The notes below the pieces were generated by a model. It worked only from the letters and a program-made list of their open reading frames with translations, ran no database searches and was not told the DNA's origin. A DNA stretch of 64,000 nt, taken from contig NZ_LKKK01000011.1 of NCBI RefSeq assembly GCF_001446935.1, forward strand, positions 847,794 through 911,793, read 5' to 3'. Of the stretch, positions 16,413 through 25,632 are shown in pieces (within the stretch, counting starts at the first letter, position 1; each line of letters starts with the position of its first letter). Source of the stretch: Pseudomonas sp. TTU2014-080ASC. Lineage in GTDB: Bacteria > Pseudomonadota > Gammaproteobacteria > Pseudomonadales > Pseudomonadaceae. The position numbers and the translations under genes were made by a program.

Positions 16413-17338
16413 CAGGCCAAGCTGGCGAGCAGTTTTTCCAGTTTTTCTTGGTCGCGAGTGAACAAGCGGATGCCTTCAGCGAGTTTTTCGGTCGCCATGG
16501 CATCTTCGTTCATGCCCCAGCGGAACTGGGTTTCGTTGAGTATCTGCTTACTTTCGGCTGAACGGCCTGGGCTGAGTACGCGTTTCAGCGGTTGTGTGTC
16601 GTCCGCCAGTTGCTGCAGCAGTTCCGGGCTGATGGTCAGGCGATCGCAGCCTGCAAGCTGCTCTATCTGCCCGATATTGCGGAAGCTGGCCCCCATCACC
16701 ACGGTCTGATAGTTATGGGCTTTGTAATAGTTGTAGATCCGGGTCACAGACAGTACGCCTGGATCTTCCTCGGATGTGTAATCGCGACCTTCAGCTTTTT
16801 TGTACCAGTCGTAGATACGACCTACGAACGGTGAAATCAAAAACACCCCGGCATCGGCACAGGCTTGTGCTTGGGCAAATGCAAACAGCAGGGTAAGGTT
16901 GCACTGGATCCCGGCCTTCTCCAATTGCTCGGCCGCGCGGATGCCTTCCCAGGTGGAGGCAATCTTGATCAGCACGCGCTCGCGACTGATGCCTGAGGCT
17001 TCATACAGCTCGATCAGGCGCTCTGCGCGGCGCAGAGTTGCGCTGGTGTCGAACGAGAGGCGGGCGTCCACCTCTGTAGAGATGCGTCCTGGAATGACCT
17101 TAAGAATCTCACCTCCTACCGCCACGCCAAAGTGGTCACTGGCCAAGCCAAGATCTCCCTTCGCTGAGTGGATAGACTTTTGCAAGAGAGAACTGTAACC
17201 CGGTAATGCGGCAGCTTTGAGCAGCAAGGACGGATTGGTCGTTGCATCGACCGGTTTAAGGCGAGAAATGGCGTCAAGGTCGCCAGTGTCGGCGACCACT
17301 GTAGTGAATTGTTTGAGTTGTTCCAGCTTGGATGTCAT
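16412..17338 (-). CDS. tal: transaldolase
   Basis: A 308-residue class I aldolase of the pentose phosphate pathway: sedoheptulose 7-phosphate plus glyceraldehyde 3-phosphate to erythrose 4-phosphate plus fructose 6-phosphate. The Schiff-base Lys is in [17 protein letters not shown]. Other signatures are [14 protein letters not shown] near the start and [18 protein letters not shown]. Length and motifs fit TalB. The start is the ATG at 17338. Confidence 0.96.
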   Translation of the reverse strand: MTSKLEQLKQFTTVVADTGDLDAISRLKPVDATTNPSLLLKAAALPGYSSLLQKSIHSAKGDLGLASDHFGVAVGGEILKVIPGRISTEVDARLSFDTSATLRRAERLIELYEASGISRERVLIKIASTWEGIRAAEQLEKAGIQCNLTLLFAFAQAQACADAGVFLISPFVGRIYDWYKKAEGRDYTSEEDPGVLSVTRIYNYYKAHNYQTVVMGASFRNIGQIEQLAGCDRLTISPELLQQLADDTQPLKRVLSPGRSAESKQILNETQFRWGMNEDAMATEKLAEGIRLFTRDQEKLEKLLASLA

Positions 17339-17379
17339 GACACGGCCTTGTCGTTACGAATGCAGCGACATTACCCGAG

Positions 17380-18390
17380 TCAGTGGCCTTGCAGCAATTC
17401 ACTCGCCTGATCAAATAACGCTAACGGCGTGTCTGTTTTGTGAATGTCGACCGAGAGTAACTGGCGGAACTTGCGGGCACCTTTGAAGCCTTGCGCAAGG
17501 CCGAGCATATGGCGGGTGACGTGATGCAGGGTGCCGCCTTCTTCAATGTGGGCGGCAATGTAGTCGCGCATGCTGATAAAAGCATCGAAACGGCTTAAAA
17601 CAGGGCGAGACGAGTCAAATAGCTGCTGATCGACCTCGGCAAGAAGGTACGGGTTTTGATAGGCCTCCCGACCGAGCATGACGCCGTCAAACGTGTGAAG
17701 GTGCTCCTTGCATGCTTCCAGTGTTTTGATGCCGCCGTTGAGAATGAACTCCAGCTCTGGAAAGTCCTGCTTAAGCTGCGCAGCAACGTCGTAGCGCAGT
17801 GGTGGAACTTCACGGTTTTCTTTAGGCGACAGACCTTCGAGTATCGCAATACGGGCGTGCACGGTAAAACTGGTGCAGCCAGCCTCTTTGACTGTGCCGA
17901 CAAAGTCGCACAACTCGGCATAGCTGTCGCGACCATTGATACCAATCCGATGTTTGACTGTAACTGGGATGTCGACAGCGTCCTGCATGGCTTTCACGCA
18001 GTCAGCGACCAACTGAGGGTGGCCCATGAGGCAGGCACCTATCATGTTGTTCTGCACGCGATCACTGGGGCAGCCTACGTTCAGGTTGATTTCATCGTAA
18101 CCCGCCTGTTGCCCGAGTTTGGCGCTGGCTGCCAAGTCGGCGGGAGCGCTGCCACCCAGCTGCAGTGCCAATGGGTATTCGGCAGCGTTGTGACGCAGAA
18201 AGCGCTGCGCATCGCCATGCAGAAGCGCACCGGTAGTGACCATTTCGGTGTAGAGCAGCGCATGCTGTGACAGCTGGCGGTGAAAATACCGGCAGTGACG
18301 ATCCGTCCAATCCATCATCGGCGCAACGCTAAAGCGGCGGGACAGGGAAGGACGCGTGGTTGCTGGGTTTGAGGCTGATTTCTCGGGCAT
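17380..18390 (-). CDS. dusA: tRNA-dihydrouridine synthase A
   Basis: An FMN enzyme that reduces U20/U20a of tRNA D-loops. The 336-residue TIM barrel starts FSVAPMMDWTDRHCRYFHR. The catalytic Cys is in LNVGCPSDRVQNNMIGACLM, with VKHRIGI and FILNGGI flavin/RNA motifs. It is transcribed in the same direction as tal, 41 bp upstream of it, so the two may share a message. Confidence 0.95.
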   Translation of the reverse strand: MPEKSASNPATTRPSLSRRFSVAPMMDWTDRHCRYFHRQLSQHALLYTEMVTTGALLHGDAQRFLRHNAAEYPLALQLGGSAPADLAASAKLGQQAGYDEINLNVGCPSDRVQNNMIGACLMGHPQLVADCVKAMQDAVDIPVTVKHRIGINGRDSYAELCDFVGTVKEAGCTSFTVHARIAILEGLSPKENREVPPLRYDVAAQLKQDFPELEFILNGGIKTLEACKEHLHTFDGVMLGREAYQNPYLLAEVDQQLFDSSRPVLSRFDAFISMRDYIAAHIEEGGTLHHVTRHMLGLAQGFKGARKFRQLLSVDIHKTDTPLALFDQASELLQGH

Positions 18391-18734
18391 TGAATTTGTC
18401 TTTTGGGGTGTCGTTCTCGCCCGTAGATTTTTTGATGCCCGGTGCTACGTTGTAGCACTTAGGTCGTGTGAGGGGGCGATAGCGGCGCGCTCGTGTGAGG
18501 GCGGTGGCATAGGCTATGCCTCGCAGATCAGGATCAAGCGAGACGGGAGAATAGTTTATCAAGAAAGAAGGCTTCCGAACGCAAGGTGGCAGCCCATATA
18601 TGTACCAAGCGCCTGAGACTAAGCTGGTGGGGCCCGATTTATTCGTCTGTGCTGTACGGGCAGAGTGACCCCAAGCTGATTTACAGTGGCGCATATCTGT
18701 TGCACAGCTACGCTTTCCTAGGGAGGTACTTGCT
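18391..18734. other. intergenic region between dusA and the DUF2970 gene
   Basis: No ORF with supporting signals. It contains CGTGTGAGGG twice about 30 bp apart (near 18464 and 18492) and an inverted repeat GGCATAGGCTATGCC near 18506. Divergent promoters for dusA and for the gene at 18735 must lie here; none stands out. Confidence 0.4.
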
Positions 18735-18953
18735 ATGGATAAAGATAATAGTGATCAGCCGCTCACCTGGCGAGAGCTGCTTCAGAGCGTGCTCAGTGCT
18801 GCGCTGGGCGTGCAGAGTGGGAAGAACCGAGCCAGAGATTTTTCAAGGGGCAAGCCCAGTCAGTTCATTGCACTGGGCATAGGTTTTACGGCGATGTTTG
18901 TCTTGCTGGTGTATTGCCTAGTGCGGCTGGTGTTGTATATGGCCGGCGTTTGA
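18735..18953 (+). CDS. DUF2970 small membrane protein
   Basis: A 72-residue protein. The N-terminal amphipathic half (TWRELLQSVLSAALGVQSGKNRARDF) is followed by one C-terminal transmembrane helix (FIALGIGFTAMFVLLVYCLVRL). This matches the DUF2970 layout. The start is supported by GGGAGG 8 nt upstream. The function is unknown. It converges with the binding-protein gene, one base apart. Confidence 0.85.
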   Translation: MDKDNSDQPLTWRELLQSVLSAALGVQSGKNRARDFSRGKPSQFIALGIGFTAMFVLLVYCLVRLVLYMAGV

Positions 18954-18954
18954 A

Positions 18955-20058
18955 TCAATGCGTGAGGCTCTGTATCGAGAACTGATAGTCCTCGAGCTCG
19001 GGATGGTAGACCGCGCTGAAGTCTTTAAAGTTGAGTTCGTAGTCCGGTAATTTCAAGTGCAGCATGAGCTGCTGCGCCTGTTCTGCGTCCAGTAGGGTAA
19101 ACAGGTTGTCGACGCGGTCTTTGCCGCCACGCTTCGCGAAGTCCTCGCCTGAGTGGTAGTCATGGAGCATCACCAGTGCCCAGCCACCAAGGGAAAAGTG
19201 GCCGCTGGCGAGAGCGGAAATTTCGTTGTTGACCCTGGCTTGAAGCACTCTGTCAGAGTTATTTAAGCCCGACAGGTACAGATCCTGCCCGGGGATTTTG
19301 CCCATTTCTCGGGCTGCCTTCATCACACCGAATGCCATCTCGTCATTAGCCGACCAGACCAAGCGAGGTGTGTTGTAGCGCTTGAGAAGGATCTTGGCTT
19401 GATCGTAAGCCCGCTGTTCGCTCCACTCGCCAAACACGACCTGGTGAAGCTTGATTTGTGGGTGTTCACTCAAGGCGCGGAGCAGGCCTCGTTCACGCAG
19501 GGTGGATGATGGTGTGGAGCGGACTCCGGCAAACGCGAGCATTTCAGCCGGTGCTCCTTTCGTTTTGGAAATGAGCTCTTTAGCCATCAGATAACCGGCG
19601 TCTTCATCGTTGGCGATGATGCTGCCAATCCAGTTCTCATAGCGTTCACGGGTTCCACCGCTGATTTCCTGTTGCTCAGGTGTCAGGGTGCTGTGGAGGC
19701 TAAACAACTTGACGGATGAGTCGGAGAAAATACGAAGAATTTCAGGGCCGACGTACATCTCGTTCACAAAGATCACGTAGTCAGGCTTGGTGTCGTTTTC
19801 GGCGAGTGCTCGGGCTGATTGAATGATGTTCTCGCGATCACGTTCACCGTAAATCACGCTCAAATTCAAACCGAGATTTTTCGCAGCTGCGTGCATGAAT
19901 TGACTGTACGTGACCCAGAACGGCTCATTGGAAAACCCTGGGTTCAGAAATACAACTTCAGGCGTGTGACGTTGGGAAGTAGTGGTAGCTGCCTGGCTGA
20001 ATTGCAGAGAGGCCAGTACTACAACAGCACCTATAAAGCGGATTACAAAGCTGAACAC
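18955..20058 (-). CDS. orphan periplasmic sugar-type binding protein
   Basis: A 367-residue type 1 periplasmic binding protein (Peripla_BP_4/LacI-like fold). Sec signal peptide with cleavage after FSQAA. The fold is seen in EVVFLNPGFSNEPFWVTYSQFM, IGSIIANDEDAGYLMAKELI and RLVWSANDEMAFGVMKAARE. The start is a GTG at 20058, eight nt after AGGAG. No ABC permease or ATPase gene is adjacent, so it may act as a sensor-domain partner or a solute receptor. Its Pro-Gly-Phe-x-x-Glu-Pro-Phe-Trp start resembles proteins paired with GGDEF or histidine kinases, which is a guess. Confidence 0.8.
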   Translation of the reverse strand: MFSFVIRFIGAVVVLASLQFSQAATTTSQRHTPEVVFLNPGFSNEPFWVTYSQFMHAAAKNLGLNLSVIYGERDRENIIQSARALAENDTKPDYVIFVNEMYVGPEILRIFSDSSVKLFSLHSTLTPEQQEISGGTRERYENWIGSIIANDEDAGYLMAKELISKTKGAPAEMLAFAGVRSTPSSTLRERGLLRALSEHPQIKLHQVVFGEWSEQRAYDQAKILLKRYNTPRLVWSANDEMAFGVMKAAREMGKIPGQDLYLSGLNNSDRVLQARVNNEISALASGHFSLGGWALVMLHDYHSGEDFAKRGGKDRVDNLFTLLDAEQAQQLMLHLKLPDYELNFKDFSAVYHPELEDYQFSIQSLTH

Positions 20059-20195
20059 GCGTACTCTCCTGCTAAGAGCGCGCAGTATATCCGGAAAATA
20101 GGGCCTGTCAGATAGAGGTAAAGGTATGAAGTGTAAAGGAACAGACCGTTTTAAAGCATACCGTTACAATCCTTGTTCATTGTTTTGGAAGTGTT

Positions 20196-20762
20196 ATGTC
20201 TCTTATTGAAATCATCGCCACAGCGACAGGGGTACTGGCTGTTTGGCTTACTATTCGGCAGAACCCTTGGTGCTGGCCGGTTGGGCTGGTGATGGTGTTG
20301 CTGTATACATGGATTTTTTACGACAGCAAGCTCTACTCAAACATGCTTTTACAGTTGGCTTACGCTCTGCTACAGGGCTATGGCTGGTGGCAGTGGGTGT
20401 ACGGTGGAGAGGCTAAAGCCGGGGTTAAGATCGGACGTTTATCTGCGTCGAGGTTGTTTCAGGGTGTTTCTCTGGGTGTGATTGGGGGATGTGGGCTGGG
20501 TTATCTCATGTCTGCATACACCGACGCGAGTGCGCCTTGGCAAGATGCATTTCTGAGCGCGTTCAGCCTGGTTGCGCAATGGTGGATGGCGCAAAAGCAC
20601 ATGGAGTGCTGGCTATTGTGGGTGGTATTGGATGTGCTGTTTGTCGGTCTTTTTCTTACTCAGGCGCTGTATTTAACCGCCTTCTTGTATGCGGTGTTCA
20701 CGGCTCTGGCAGTGCGCGGCTGGGTGGTCTGGCGGCGTGAATATGTAGTGGCCACTGCATGA
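20196..20762 (+). CDS. pnuC: nicotinamide riboside transporter PnuC
   Basis: A 188-residue, seven-helix inner-membrane facilitator. PnuC motifs seen: NPWCWPVGLVMVLLYTWIFYDSKLYSNMLLQ, YGWWQW, and WMAQKHMECWLLWVVLDVLFVGLF. It carries nicotinamide riboside inward; phosphorylation inside traps it. The next gene, overlapping by four bases, encodes a NadR-type kinase, which would do this. Together they form an NAD salvage unit. Confidence 0.93.
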   Translation: MSLIEIIATATGVLAVWLTIRQNPWCWPVGLVMVLLYTWIFYDSKLYSNMLLQLAYALLQGYGWWQWVYGGEAKAGVKIGRLSASRLFQGVSLGVIGGCGLGYLMSAYTDASAPWQDAFLSAFSLVAQWWMAQKHMECWLLWVVLDVLFVGLFLTQALYLTAFLYAVFTALAVRGWVVWRREYVVATA

Positions 20763-21298
20763 AAGTTCTCGTGCTCACAGGTCCGGAATCCTCAGGTAAG
20801 AGTTGGCTGAGCTGCTTGGTTAAAGAGCGGTTTGGTGGCGTTACGGTTGGTGAATATGTTCGCCACTTTATTGAGCAGACGGGACGAGATACCTGTCTCG
20901 ATGACATAGAGGTGATCGCCAGGGGCCAGTTACAGTGGGAGGACTCTGCCAGGGCTGAACGCCCCAGCTTGCTGATTCTGGATACTCACCTGCTGAGCAA
21001 TATCCTTTGGAGCCAGACGCTGTTTGGCAGCTATCCCCATTGGTTGGAGACGGAACTGCTGGAGCGTCATTACGACTTGCATCTGTTATTGAGCCCAGCA
21101 GATGTTGAGTGGGTAAGTGATGGGCAGCGATGCCAGCCAGAACTTTACTCGCGCCAAATGTTTTATCAGGACTGTAAGGGGTGGTTGATCAAACACGATC
21201 AAGCGTTTGTTGAGATCGCAGGAAACTGGTCTGAGCGCCGTAATGAAGTACTTGATACCGTAGGCCGCTGGTTGGATCTGGCCGGTACCTCACAGTAA
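20759..21298 (+). CDS. NadR-type nicotinamide riboside kinase-like ATPase
   Basis: A 179-residue AAA_28/NadR C-terminal-domain protein. The P-loop is TGPESSGKSWL, then GEYVRHFIEQTGRD and a Walker B-like LLILDTHLLSNILW. It is equivalent to the kinase half of NadR without the HTH or NMN adenylyltransferase domains. Proposed reaction: nicotinamide riboside plus ATP to NMN. ATG overlaps the pnuC stop (ATGA), so translation is coupled, which strongly supports the substrate. Confidence 0.88.
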   Translation: MKVLVLTGPESSGKSWLSCLVKERFGGVTVGEYVRHFIEQTGRDTCLDDIEVIARGQLQWEDSARAERPSLLILDTHLLSNILWSQTLFGSYPHWLETELLERHYDLHLLLSPADVEWVSDGQRCQPELYSRQMFYQDCKGWLIKHDQAFVEIAGNWSERRNEVLDTVGRWLDLAGTSQ

Positions 21299-21358
21299 GT
21301 TGCGATTTACTGTAGTGAAAAAATCGTGGCGATGTCGTTAGGCATTAGGGGCGGGCGA

Positions 21359-21392
21359 TAGCGGCCAACGCATTTCATTATGTAGGCCGCTA
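21359..21392. repeat. inverted repeat between convergent genes
   Basis: TAGCGGCC and GGCCGCTA are exact inverted copies separated by 18 nt. It lies between the kinase gene and the convergent DUF3509 gene and has no T-run. It may be a weak terminator or a degenerate REP-like element. Confidence 0.5.
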
Positions 21393-21405
21393 CGAATTGC
21401 GACAG

Positions 21406-21693
21406 TTATTCCGCCTGATAAGTCAGCAGGCTGTCTTGTTCTTTCAGAGCTTTTCTGAGATCGGATGGAATACTTCCAGAGCGCATTGCCAATTCCAGTC
21501 GAATGTTTTCCAGCGTTTGCGCAAACGAGTCCGGGTCGCCTCGCTGGGCACGGGTCAATACGCGGCTGTAGGAAGTGGCATCGTTATCGTCAAGCAGAGA
21601 GAGTACGATGCCTCCGTCCGGGCGCGGATTGCTGAATGTTACCCGTAGGGGCGAGAACATTTTTTCCAGAAAATCCTGGTTGATGTTATCCAT
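21406..21693 (-). CDS. DUF3509-like small protein
   Basis: A 95-residue protein opening MDNINQDFLEKMFSPLRVTF, then RPDGGIVLSLLDD and a helical half with LENIRLELAM. The pattern of a short aromatic N-terminus, SNPRPDGG, and a C-terminal IRxELAxxxG helix matches the Pseudomonas DUF3509 family as I know it. The function is unknown. A second, shorter and possibly related protein is encoded 68 bp upstream on the same strand. Confidence 0.7.
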   Translation of the reverse strand: MDNINQDFLEKMFSPLRVTFSNPRPDGGIVLSLLDDNDATSYSRVLTRAQRGDPDSFAQTLENIRLELAMRSGSIPSDLRKALKEQDSLLTYQAE

Positions 21694-21761
21694 AACTATT
21701 CTCCACCTAATAGCTGAAGCAACTGAGAGTGCTAATCAAAAAAATAGTTCTTATTAAAGCG

Positions 21762-21983
21762 CTAGCTCGAAATAGCTTGTTTGGCTTTATCAATAACCTG
21801 TTGCAGATTAGACCTACTGTACTGGCCGGGGTAGAGCCGTTGAGTGTGTTTGGCAATGCCAGACTGGTTAACGACTGTGAAGCTGAAGCTGCTTTTACGA
21901 GCTGCAACAATATGACACTCAAGGGGTGAAAACGCGTTACTCAGGATGTTGATGGCATCCCTGATTTCATGATGTGTATTCAT
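21762..21983 (-). CDS. small Pseudomonas-type hypothetical protein
   Basis: A 73-residue protein: IRDAINILSNAFSPLECHIV, then SFSFTVVNQSGIAKHTQRLY, then a C-terminal helix with LQQVIDKAKQAI. The FSPL and xxFTVxxxxG spacing resembles the neighbouring DUF3509-like protein, suggesting a distant duplicate. An ORF on the opposite strand (21729-21929) is a shadow. No function is known. Confidence 0.6.
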   Translation of the reverse strand: MNTHHEIRDAINILSNAFSPLECHIVAARKSSFSFTVVNQSGIAKHTQRLYPGQYSRSNLQQVIDKAKQAISS

Positions 21984-22412
21984 TTTTATAATGTTTCCTA
22001 GACGCTATGCGCTTCTGTGCGCAAAGTAAAACTCCATGCAAAGGACCCACAATCAGGTCACAAAAGTATGGAACTGAGTCTGCGAGCGAATAAATAATCC
22101 GCCAGCAAGGGCAGTACCGTGAGGTTGGCTAAGTCTGCTTTAGAAGAGATGGCCAAATCAGTCATGTTGGCGTGCTATCAGAGCTGTGCGGCACTTAAGG
22201 TGCGCTCTGGATGCTGCCAGTAAGGTGAGCCGCTAGCGGCTTGGTGACTTACAGCTTGGTACAACAAACGGAATAATACGGGTTTGGTTAAAAAATATCC
22301 AGTAGATTTATCTGATCACGTTTCTGGGCGGCATATTCCTGCGTGCGGATGCAATTTGCCCCTTGCTCCGTTAGGATTAGTCTTCATTTGCTTTCTCTCA
22401 TGATAGGTATCA
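21984..22412. other. 429-bp non-coding region upstream of dnaX
   Basis: No supported ORF. It contains a hairpin at 22220-22252 (GTAAG and AGCCGC arms paired with GCGGCT and CTTAC around an internal loop) and the dnaX promoter region. I looked for the SRP RNA, which sits upstream of dnaX in some bacteria, and did not find its conserved GGAAGGAAGCAGCC core. A different small RNA cannot be excluded. Confidence 0.4.
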
Positions 22413-24503
22413 ATGAGTTATCAGGTATTAGCGCGTAAGTGGCGTCCGCGCTCATTCAACGAAATGGTTGGGCAAACTCATGTGCTCAAGGCGTTGATCA
22501 ACGCATTGGACAGCCAGCGCCTGCACCATGCCTATCTGTTCACCGGCACCCGCGGCGTCGGTAAGACCACGATTGCCCGGATTATTGCCAAGTGCCTTAA
22601 CTGCGAAACAGGCATCAGCTCGACACCGTGCGGTGTGTGCTCTGTTTGTAAAGAAATCGACGAAGGCCGTTTTGTTGATCTGATTGAGGTCGATGCTGCG
22701 AGTCGAACAAAGGTTGAAGACACCCGCGAGCTGCTTGACAACGTGCAGTACTCGCCTAGCCGTGGGCGCTTCAAGGTTTACCTGATTGACGAAGTTCACA
22801 TGCTTTCAACCAGCTCTTTCAACGCATTGTTGAAAACGCTGGAAGAGCCGCCACCTCATGTGAAATTTCTGCTGGCCACTACCGATCCGCAGAAGTTGCC
22901 TGTCACCGTGCTGTCGCGCTGTTTGCAGTTCTCACTGAAGAACATGCCGCCGGAGCGGGTTGTGGAGCACCTGAGCCATGTCCTCACGGCCGAGCAGATT
23001 CCTTTTGAGAACGATGCTCTTTGGTTGTTGGGGCGTGCGGCTGATGGATCGATGCGCGATGCAATGAGCCTTACCGACCAAGCTATCGCTTTTGGTGAAG
23101 GAAAGGTGCTGGCTGCAGATGTTCGGGCCATGCTTGGGACCCTTGATCATGGGCAGGTGTATGGTGTGCTCCATGCTCTGCTGGAGGGCGATGCCCGCAA
23201 GCTGATTGAAGCCGTCCGCCACCTTGCTGAACAGGGGCCGGACTGGAATGGTGTGCTGGCTGAGATGCTGAATGTCCTGCATCGTGTGGCAATCGCTCAG
23301 GCACTGCCGGAAGCCGTGGATAACGGGCAGGGCGATCGTGAGCGTGTTCTCGAGTTGGCCCAAGCGTTGCCGAGTGAAGATGTTCAGTTCTACTACCAGA
23401 TGGGGCTGATTGGCCGTCGCGATCTTCCGCTTGCGCCAGAGCCGCGCAGTGGCTTTGAGATGGTCTTGCTGCGGATGTTGGCCTTCCGCCCGGCAGACAG
23501 TCAGGATGCCCCACGGATAGCGCTAAAGCCACTGGGAATCAGCAAGGCCACAGCTGATTCTGCCAACACCGAAGTGGCCAGTGTCGAAGCTTCGACACTG
23601 GCGCCTAATGTGTCGGCAGTTGCACAGCCGCAGGTGACTGCTGAGGTCGCAGCTGTGGTGCCTGAGCCCGCCGCAGTACCTTTGGTTGAGTCAGAGCAGG
23701 CAGAGCCTGCTGAAGTTGTGGCTCAGGCTGAACAGCCAGTTGTGGCAGATGTTGCTCCTGAGCCCGCAGTTGAAAACTCAGTGGCTGACGTTGACTTGCC
23801 GTGGAACGAGCCACAGCAGGTTGAAGCGAAAGTCACCGCCGTTGCGGAGACGGCTGAGCCCGAGCCTGTTGCCGCAGTTGAAGTTCTCCCTACTGAGTCA
23901 GAGCCTCAGGTTGAGCCCAGCCCGAAAGCTGTCTCTGAGCCTGTTGCAGTCATTGAAGAGGCAGCCGAAGACGATGATGAGCCGCCACTGGGTGACTATG
24001 ACTACGTCGATGTAGACGCTGATTCCTTCGACTATGATTTCTCAGCCGCCCAAACCGAAGAAGTCACTGAGCCTGAAATTCTGCCCGCTGTTGCGCCTGC
24101 AACGGGACTTGCAGCCGACTGGCTGGAAATGTTCCCAAAATTAGGCCTGTCAGGCCTGACCGGTAGTATCGGCGCTAACTGCACACTGATAGCGGTCGAG
24201 GGTGATGACTGGCTGCTGCATTTGGATCCGGCTCATTCGGCGCTGTTCAATGCAACTCAGCAGCGTCGGCTCAACGAGGCCCTCAATCAGTACCAGGGCC
24301 GTGAAGTGAAGCTGCGCGTTGAGCTGTGCAAGCCAGAGCAAGAGACACCGGCGCAAGCGGCCGCAAGGCATCGTGCTGAGCGCCAGCAAGAAGCCGAACG
24401 CGCTATCCAGCAAGACCCGATTGTTCAACAGATGATTCAACAGTTCGGTGCAGTTATCCGCGCCGAAAGCATTGAGCCTCTGAATAATAACCTCAACGCC
24501 TAA
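22413..24503 (+). CDS. dnaX: DNA polymerase III subunits tau/gamma
   Basis: A 696-residue clamp-loader ATPase. Walker A GTRGVGKT (45-52); zinc site Cys64, Cys73, Cys76, Cys79; Walker B VYLIDEVHML; SRC arginine finger in SRCLQF. Domain III is followed by a long acidic Pro/Ala/Val-rich linker (~residues 375-530), then the C-terminal tau domain that binds the polymerase and DnaB (TGLAADWLEMFPKLGLSGL). No A-AAA-AAG-type slippery heptamer is visible, so a short gamma form by frameshift is not supported by sequence. It is first in dnaX-ybaB-recR. Confidence 0.97.
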   Translation: MSYQVLARKWRPRSFNEMVGQTHVLKALINALDSQRLHHAYLFTGTRGVGKTTIARIIAKCLNCETGISSTPCGVCSVCKEIDEGRFVDLIEVDAASRTKVEDTRELLDNVQYSPSRGRFKVYLIDEVHMLSTSSFNALLKTLEEPPPHVKFLLATTDPQKLPVTVLSRCLQFSLKNMPPERVVEHLSHVLTAEQIPFENDALWLLGRAADGSMRDAMSLTDQAIAFGEGKVLAADVRAMLGTLDHGQVYGVLHALLEGDARKLIEAVRHLAEQGPDWNGVLAEMLNVLHRVAIAQALPEAVDNGQGDRERVLELAQALPSEDVQFYYQMGLIGRRDLPLAPEPRSGFEMVLLRMLAFRPADSQDAPRIALKPLGISKATADSANTEVASVEASTLAPNVSAVAQPQVTAEVAAVVPEPAAVPLVESEQAEPAEVVAQAEQPVVADVAPEPAVENSVADVDLPWNEPQQVEAKVTAVAETAEPEPVAAVEVLPTESEPQVEPSPKAVSEPVAVIEEAAEDDDEPPLGDYDYVDVDADSFDYDFSAAQTEEVTEPEILPAVAPATGLAADWLEMFPKLGLSGLTGSIGANCTLIAVEGDDWLLHLDPAHSALFNATQQRRLNEALNQYQGREVKLRVELCKPEQETPAQAAARHRAERQQEAERAIQQDPIVQQMIQQFGAVIRAESIEPLNNNLNA

Positions 24504-24521
24504 TTACCGAGGATTGACACC

Positions 24522-24848
24522 ATGATGAAAGGTGGAATGGCTGGCCTGATGAAGCAGGCCCAGCAGATGCAGGAAAAAATGCAGAAGATGCAGGAAGAGT
24601 TGGCCAATGCCGAAGTGACCGGCCAGTCTGGCGCAGGTTTGGTCAGCGTAGTTATGACAGGCCGTCACGATGTTAAACGCATCACCCTAGATGACAGCCT
24701 GTTGCAGGAAGACAAAGAAGTTCTGGAAGACCTGATCGCTGCGGCAGTGAACGATGCCGTTCGTAAGGTGGAACAGAATAGCCAGGAAAAAATGTCCGGC
24801 ATGACGGCGGGACTGCAACTGCCTCCGGGCTTCAAAATGCCATTCTAA
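24522..24848 (+). CDS. ybaB: YbaB/EbfC nucleoid-associated protein
   Basis: A 108-residue protein with the Met/Gln-rich start [20 protein letters not shown] and the GxGLVxVxxxG core [18 protein letters not shown]. It binds DNA as a dimer. It is 19 bp after dnaX and upstream of recR, the conserved order. Confidence 0.95.
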   Translation: MMKGGMAGLMKQAQQMQEKMQKMQEELANAEVTGQSGAGLVSVVMTGRHDVKRITLDDSLLQEDKEVLEDLIAAAVNDAVRKVEQNSQEKMSGMTAGLQLPPGFKMPF

Positions 24849-24856
24849 TGCTCCTT

Positions 24857-24886
24857 ACAGGGCGCAACTTTATAAGTTCGCCCTGT
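24857..24886 (+). terminator. hairpin between ybaB and recR
   Basis: ACAGGGCG plus AACTT pairs with AAGTT plus CGCCCTGT around TAT, with one bulged C. The T-run after it is poor, so it may attenuate rather than end transcription into recR. Confidence 0.4.
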
Positions 24887-24937
24887 ATCTAAGTTTGAGT
24901 TGCGCCCACGTTCTTGCGTCTCCAGCCGAGTTGTTAC

Positions 24938-25537
24938 ATGAGCTTCAGCCCCCTGATCCGTCAGCTTATCGATTCCCTACGTAGCCTTCCCGGTGTCGGG
25001 CAGAAGACCGCGCAGCGTATGGCATTACACCTACTTGAGCGGGATCGGGCCGGTGGTGTGCGTCTGGCGGAAGCGCTCAGCGCTGCAATGGCGGGCGTGG
25101 GGCATTGCCGGCAGTGCAGAAGCCTGAGTGAAGACGAGGTTTGCCAGCTGTGTCTGGATGAGCGTCGTGATAATAGCTTGCTGTGCGTTGTGCAGGGACC
25201 GGTGGATGTGTATGCGGTTGAGCAGACGGGCTATCGTGGTCGCTATTTCGTACTCAAGGGGCATCTGTCTCCGCTGGATGGGCTTGGCCCTGAGGCCATC
25301 GGTATTCCTGAGTTGTTGCAGCGCATAGAGTCTGGCCAGTTCAGCGAGGTTATTCTTGCCACCAACCCAACGGTTGAAGGTGAGGCGACAGCTCACTACA
25401 TCGCTCAAATTCTCTCCAGTAAGACTTTGCACGTAACCCGCTTGGCTCACGGCATGCCACTCGGTGGCGAGCTGGAGCTGGTGGATGGCGGTACCTTAGC
25501 CCATGCGTTGGCCGGGCGGCGTCCGATTACGTTCTGA
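24938..25537 (+). CDS. recR: recombination mediator RecR
   Basis: 199 residues starting at the ATG 24938 ([25 protein letters not shown]). N-terminal helix-hairpin-helix, a zinc finger with CRQC and CQLC, a Toprim domain ([32 protein letters not shown]) and C-terminal [19 protein letters not shown]. With RecFO it loads RecA on SSB-coated gaps. Last gene of the dnaX cluster. Confidence 0.96.
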   Translation: MSFSPLIRQLIDSLRSLPGVGQKTAQRMALHLLERDRAGGVRLAEALSAAMAGVGHCRQCRSLSEDEVCQLCLDERRDNSLLCVVQGPVDVYAVEQTGYRGRYFVLKGHLSPLDGLGPEAIGIPELLQRIESGQFSEVILATNPTVEGEATAHYIAQILSSKTLHVTRLAHGMPLGGELELVDGGTLAHALAGRRPITF

Positions 25538-25632
25538 TTCGCCCCCAACCCCAGATCATCTCTTTTGCCCTGCGCTGGCATGCGCGGTCGCGGGTGCGTG
25601 CCCGGCAATAAGATTAGGTGAATATCTTGATA

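Noticed and set aside
21984..22412. SRP (4.5S) RNA upstream of dnaX
   Set aside because: The conserved GGAAGGAAGCAGCC core is absent on both strands.
22413..24503. Programmed frameshift in dnaX for gamma
   Set aside because: No A-AAA-AAG-like heptamer with a following stem is visible in the relevant part.
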